Shown here piece by piece: positions 53,705 through 55,880 of a stretch of 55,880 nucleotides of DNA. The DNA is taken from NCBI GenBank assembly GCA_021413735.1, contig JAIOPV010000175.1, positions 1 through 55,880 on the forward strand, read 5' to 3'. Source of the DNA: Planctomycetota bacterium. Lineage in GTDB: Bacteria > Planctomycetota > Planctomycetia > Gemmatales > Gemmataceae. A program made the position numbers and the translations under genes. How positions within the stretch are numbered: position 1 is the first letter of the stretch; each line of letters begins with the position of its first letter. The notes under the pieces were generated by a model. The model was not told the DNA's origin and ran no database searches. It saw only the letters and a program-made list of their open reading frames with translations.

Positions 53705-54508
53705 TCAAATGATTCGGATGTCGTGCCAAATGCCCATTGAGCAGAGCCGCACGTAGACGTCGGAGAACATCACCGAGCAGAGGCTCATCCACGCCCACAG
53801 CATGTGCTTCTTGTTCAGCGAACTGCACCCCTTGTACATCTTGTGGCAGAGCGGCGATTCCGAAATGCAATCCTTGCGACCGCCCACAATGTGACGCAGC
53901 GAGTGACAGCCGAACGTGTAGCCCGACAGCAGCACGACGTTCACGCACAAGATGAGCGTACCGACGCCGATGCCGAAGCCGTCTGCGAACCAGAACGCTT
54001 TGATCGCGTCGATGGCGAGCATGAAGATGAACACGACCGCGACATACATGAAGTAGCGGTGGATGTTCTGGATTCGCAGCGGCCAGCCCTGTTCGCCGAT
54101 GTAGCTTTTGCGGGGTTCACCCACGGCACATGCGGGCGGGTCGGCCCAGAACGCCTTGTAGTAGGCTCCGCGGTAGTAGTAGCACGTGAAGCGGAAGCCC
54201 GCGGGTGCCCACAGAATCAGGAACGCGGGCGAGTACGGCAAGAAGTCCGGCCACCACGACGGCAGGGTTCCGAACCATGCGTGCGGCGAGTTGCCAAAGA
54301 GTTCAGGTGAGTAGAACGGCGACAGGTAGTTTGTGCCCGGCACCCAGTAGTGCGCGCCCTGGAAGGCCGACCACGTTGAGTACACGATGAACGCCGAGAG
54401 TCCGCCCAGGATGAGGGCAGGTTGCAGCCACCAGGTATCTCGGCGTGAGGTTTCGCCAAACGACCGCTGTTGGAGCAAGGGGAGAGAAGTACCCGCCATG
54501 CGCGTCAC
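53705..54508 (-). CDS. sdhC: succinate dehydrogenase membrane anchor (Sdh1/Rv0249c-type)
   Basis: The 267-residue protein has about five membrane helices and the segments FRFTCYYYRGAYYKAFW and DPPACAVGEPRKSYIGE, which recall the single-chain anchor of actinobacterial Sdh1 complexes (Mycobacterium Rv0249c). GCHSLRHIVGG may carry haem or quinone ligands. It holds the A and B subunits on the membrane. A GTG at 54508 with GGAG 5 bases upstream was chosen; an ATG at 54499 is possible. The order anchor-A-B also matches the actinobacterial operon. Confidence 0.82.
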   Translation of the reverse strand: MTRMAGTSLPLLQQRSFGETSRRDTWWLQPALILGGLSAFIVYSTWSAFQGAHYWVPGTNYLSPFYSPELFGNSPHAWFGTLPSWWPDFLPYSPAFLILWAPAGFRFTCYYYRGAYYKAFWADPPACAVGEPRKSYIGEQGWPLRIQNIHRYFMYVAVVFIFMLAIDAIKAFWFADGFGIGVGTLILCVNVVLLSGYTFGCHSLRHIVGGRKDCISESPLCHKMYKGCSSLNKKHMLWAWMSLCSVMFSDVYVRLCSMGIWHDIRII

Positions 54509-54863
54509 CAGCTCCGGTGGGGCTAAACATAAAAAGTTTGAGATGGTATAAGTTGCGTCTCGAACGGACGCAAGGGGTCGTTCCTGGAATTGTCAAGCCG
54601 AATAGAAATGTCCCCAAGTTGCCCCCGAGAGAAATGCCCTCGTCTCAGGGCCGCTTTGGCCTGAGCGAAGAGGTCACTTCTATCGAGTCAACACCGGACA
54701 TTTCTCATTCCCGATCTCATCGCCCACCGCACGCCGAACCGCGTTCTCGCCCGCGCTTTCAATAGGTTCACCTTTGAGAAGTGGAACGCCTCTGCACCCC
54801 AGGCGTGCTCAGTACCCGCTGGTAGTCGTTTCGTCCGCGATGCCCGAGCCGACCAGGAGCCCG
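54509..54863. other. 355-base intergenic region with an inverted-repeat pair
   Basis: No gene. It must contain the promoter of the sdh operon; an A/T-rich run at 54527-54552 is the likely zone, though no convincing boxes were seen. An inverted-repeat pair at 54600-54710 is described separately. Confidence 0.5.
54600..54710. mobile_element. possible MITE-like remnant with inverted ends
   Basis: GAATAGAAATGTCC at the left and GGACATTTCTCATTC at the right are inverted copies, differing by one extra base, 111 bases end to end. The interior has no ORF. AGAAATGTCC ends are seen on some insertion sequences, so this may be an IS-derived remnant; no target-site duplication is clear. Confidence 0.4.
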
Positions 54864-55493
54864 ATGCTTGCTGCCCGCGATACCACCCCATGCCCCGCTT
54901 GCCGCCTCCACGGGTGGCTGTGCTTGTGCTTGCGCGCCCCGCGGATTGTGATCCGCACTCCGCTCATCCTCATCGTCCACGTCCAAGACTTGGGGCGGAC
55001 GAGCAACACGGCCCGTCTCCTCACCCTGGCGATTCGCGACGCCACGCTTCTCAGTCACGGGGTGTTCCCCGACCCGGCTGACCCGGCATCCTCGTTGCCT
55101 GCGGGCGTGACCCCGATCGTCCTTTTCCCCGGCCACGGGGCCCAACCGCTGACGCCAGAACTCGTCGCCTCTCTGCCATCGCCCCCGGCCCTCGTCGTCC
55201 CGGACGGCAACTGGCGGCAGGCAAGTCGCATGGTGAAGCGTCTGCCGCTCCTCGCCGATTCAATCAAGGTCGCACTCCCGGTCCGGGCCTTCGCAGGGCC
55301 GGCTTTGCGCCGAAACCAACCGGGGCACCGCATGTCCACTTACGAGGCCGTCGCCCAGGCGCTCGGCATCCTGGAGGGTGAGGCCGTTGCCGGTCCACTC
55401 CTCGACTTCTACCAGCGGGCCACCGACCGCATGCTGTACGTTCGTGGCAAACTCAGTCAGAGCGATGTGTACGGCGGCCTCGATGGCCAGTGA
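54864..55493 (+). CDS. DTW-domain protein (tRNA aminocarboxypropyltransferase family)
   Basis: The 209-residue protein has a DTW domain. Zinc-type cysteines appear in CPACRLHGWLCLC, the family core in LVVPDGNWRQASRM, and MSTYEAVAQALG near the C-terminus. Members such as TapT add acp groups to tRNA uridine. The name-giving D-x-T-W is here DGNW, a variant. AGGAG 4 bases before the ATG at 54864 favours this start; another ATG at 54840 would add 8 residues. Confidence 0.8.
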   Translation: MLAARDTTPCPACRLHGWLCLCLRAPRIVIRTPLILIVHVQDLGRTSNTARLLTLAIRDATLLSHGVFPDPADPASSLPAGVTPIVLFPGHGAQPLTPELVASLPSPPALVVPDGNWRQASRMVKRLPLLADSIKVALPVRAFAGPALRRNQPGHRMSTYEAVAQALGILEGEAVAGPLLDFYQRATDRMLYVRGKLSQSDVYGGLDGQ

Positions 55494-55594
55494 CCGGGTA
55501 CGAACTGTCCGTGATTTCGGGTGGCTCACAACTTGACAGCGCAAGCCGTGGCTTGTCCTGCGTTCACTCGCATCAATACCACGGGACGGAACCC

Positions 55595-55726
55595 ATGCTC
55601 GCCACAATCACCGCAGCTTCTGCGTTTGGCCTTACCGCTGGCGTTGCTGGCGGAATCGGCTACCAACTCGTCACCGTTACCCGGCTCGCCATCAACTTGG
55701 TTCGCGATCGCCTCCAACGTGATTGA
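55595..55726 (+). CDS. possible small membrane protein, 43 residues
   Basis: An ATG at 55595, with GGGACGGA a few bases upstream, opens a 43-residue frame: one helix-like hydrophobic stretch (AFGLTAGVAGGIGYQLV) and a basic tail ending RDRLQRD. It may be a real small membrane protein or chance. A strong hairpin follows. Confidence 0.4.
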   Translation: MLATITAASAFGLTAGVAGGIGYQLVTVTRLAINLVRDRLQRD

Positions 55727-55773
55727 CTCACGGTTCTTGACCGTTTGGCATCATCAGCCAGCCTCGAATGCAA

Positions 55774-55799
55774 CAAGCCGAGGAACATTCCTCGGCTTG
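55774..55799 (-). terminator. perfect hairpin, probable terminator
   Basis: CAAGCCGAGGA and TCCTCGGCTTG are exact reverse complements around ACAT. It lies between the small ORF and a gene that ends at 55841 on the minus strand; T's follow it better on the minus side. Confidence 0.65.
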
Positions 55800-55840
55800 G
55801 TCGGATGGGACGATCTCAGCAATGAGAGACGCTCACAGCA

Positions 55841-55880
55841 TTAGATCCCGTCAATGGCGATGCCACCGTGCAGGATGTTC
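55841..55880 (-). CDS. possible 3' end of a gene truncated by the window edge
   Basis: A minus-strand frame entering from the right edge reads NILHGGIAIDGI and stops at 55841-55843, 42 bases before a perfect terminator hairpin. The hairpin position makes a real gene end likely, but twelve residues do not identify it. Confidence 0.35.
   Translation of the reverse strand, partial: NILHGGIAIDGI

Noticed and set aside
52019-53740. Open frame of 573 codons opposite sdhA
   Set aside because: Long antisense frames are expected over a high-GC gene with strong codon bias; the sdhA motifs are unmistakable.
1-55880. CRISPR arrays, rRNA or tRNA genes
   Set aside because: No regularly spaced identical repeats of CRISPR size, no rRNA motif and no tRNA cloverleaf with a TTCRA loop was seen by eye; a tRNAscan or Infernal run would settle this.

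Overview
The window looks like chromosomal DNA of a planctomycete, most likely a member of the Gemmataceae. The signs are: a DUF1549/DUF1553 (PSD1-type) protein with a CxxCH motif; extracellular proteins with the N-terminal LExRE(V/M) planctomycete motif; a Ser/Thr kinase fused to WD40 repeats; many TPR, Sel1 and HEAT scaffold proteins; high GC content; and several families of intergenic palindromes. The taxon is inferred from gene content only. No rRNA, tRNA, CRISPR array or intact insertion sequence was recognised.

Layout. 1-5.4 kb: a GNAT acetyltransferase; two adjacent calpain-like secreted proteins with RTX-type repeats, one with an intact Cys/His/Asn triad and one with two triad residues replaced; and a divergent HpnE-type FAD desaturase. 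5.4-8.8 kb: a minus-strand dps-pxpA-pxpC run without pxpB, then a membrane-anchored TPR protein. 8.9-12.4 kb: a MASE1/PAS hybrid histidine kinase. 12.4-19.3 kb (all minus): sialidase, an unknown protein, glycerol dehydrogenase, a decayed kinase fragment, an ABC ATPase of the gliding/auxiliary type, and a Sel1-repeat protein. 19.7-25.9 kb: a secreted protein ending in a YHS-like metal domain, a HEAT protein, an unknown protein, guanine deaminase and the PSD1 protein. 26.4-31.8 kb: a pair of membrane-associated GTPases, a methyltransferase, and a TPP-binding half-enzyme divergent from a DapA-like aldolase. 31.9-37.6 kb: kinase-WD40, ribokinase, an ABC-F ATPase and an RRM protein. 37.6-38.4 kb: a frameshifted serine-recombinase relic. 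38.4-47.6 kb: an ABC-2 permease, a GldG-like protein, a 1447-residue protein built from repeated DUF4340-like modules, and an ornithine cyclodeaminase homologue. 47.6-54.5 kb (minus): succinate dehydrogenase (anchor, A, B), a TPR protein, metF and ggt. 54.8-55.9 kb: a DTW-domain protein, a small membrane ORF and the edge of another gene.

Working together. The permease, GldG-like and DUF4340 genes form one transcription unit that lacks an ATPase; the only matching ATPase lies about 21 kb away. The three succinate dehydrogenase genes form a complete complex whose two internal gaps each hold a large palindrome. The most notable structural signals are palindromic repeats carried in frame inside two coding genes (hpnE and the ABC-F gene), two different five-unit heptamer arrays upstream of genes in one operon, and the active/inactive calpain pair.
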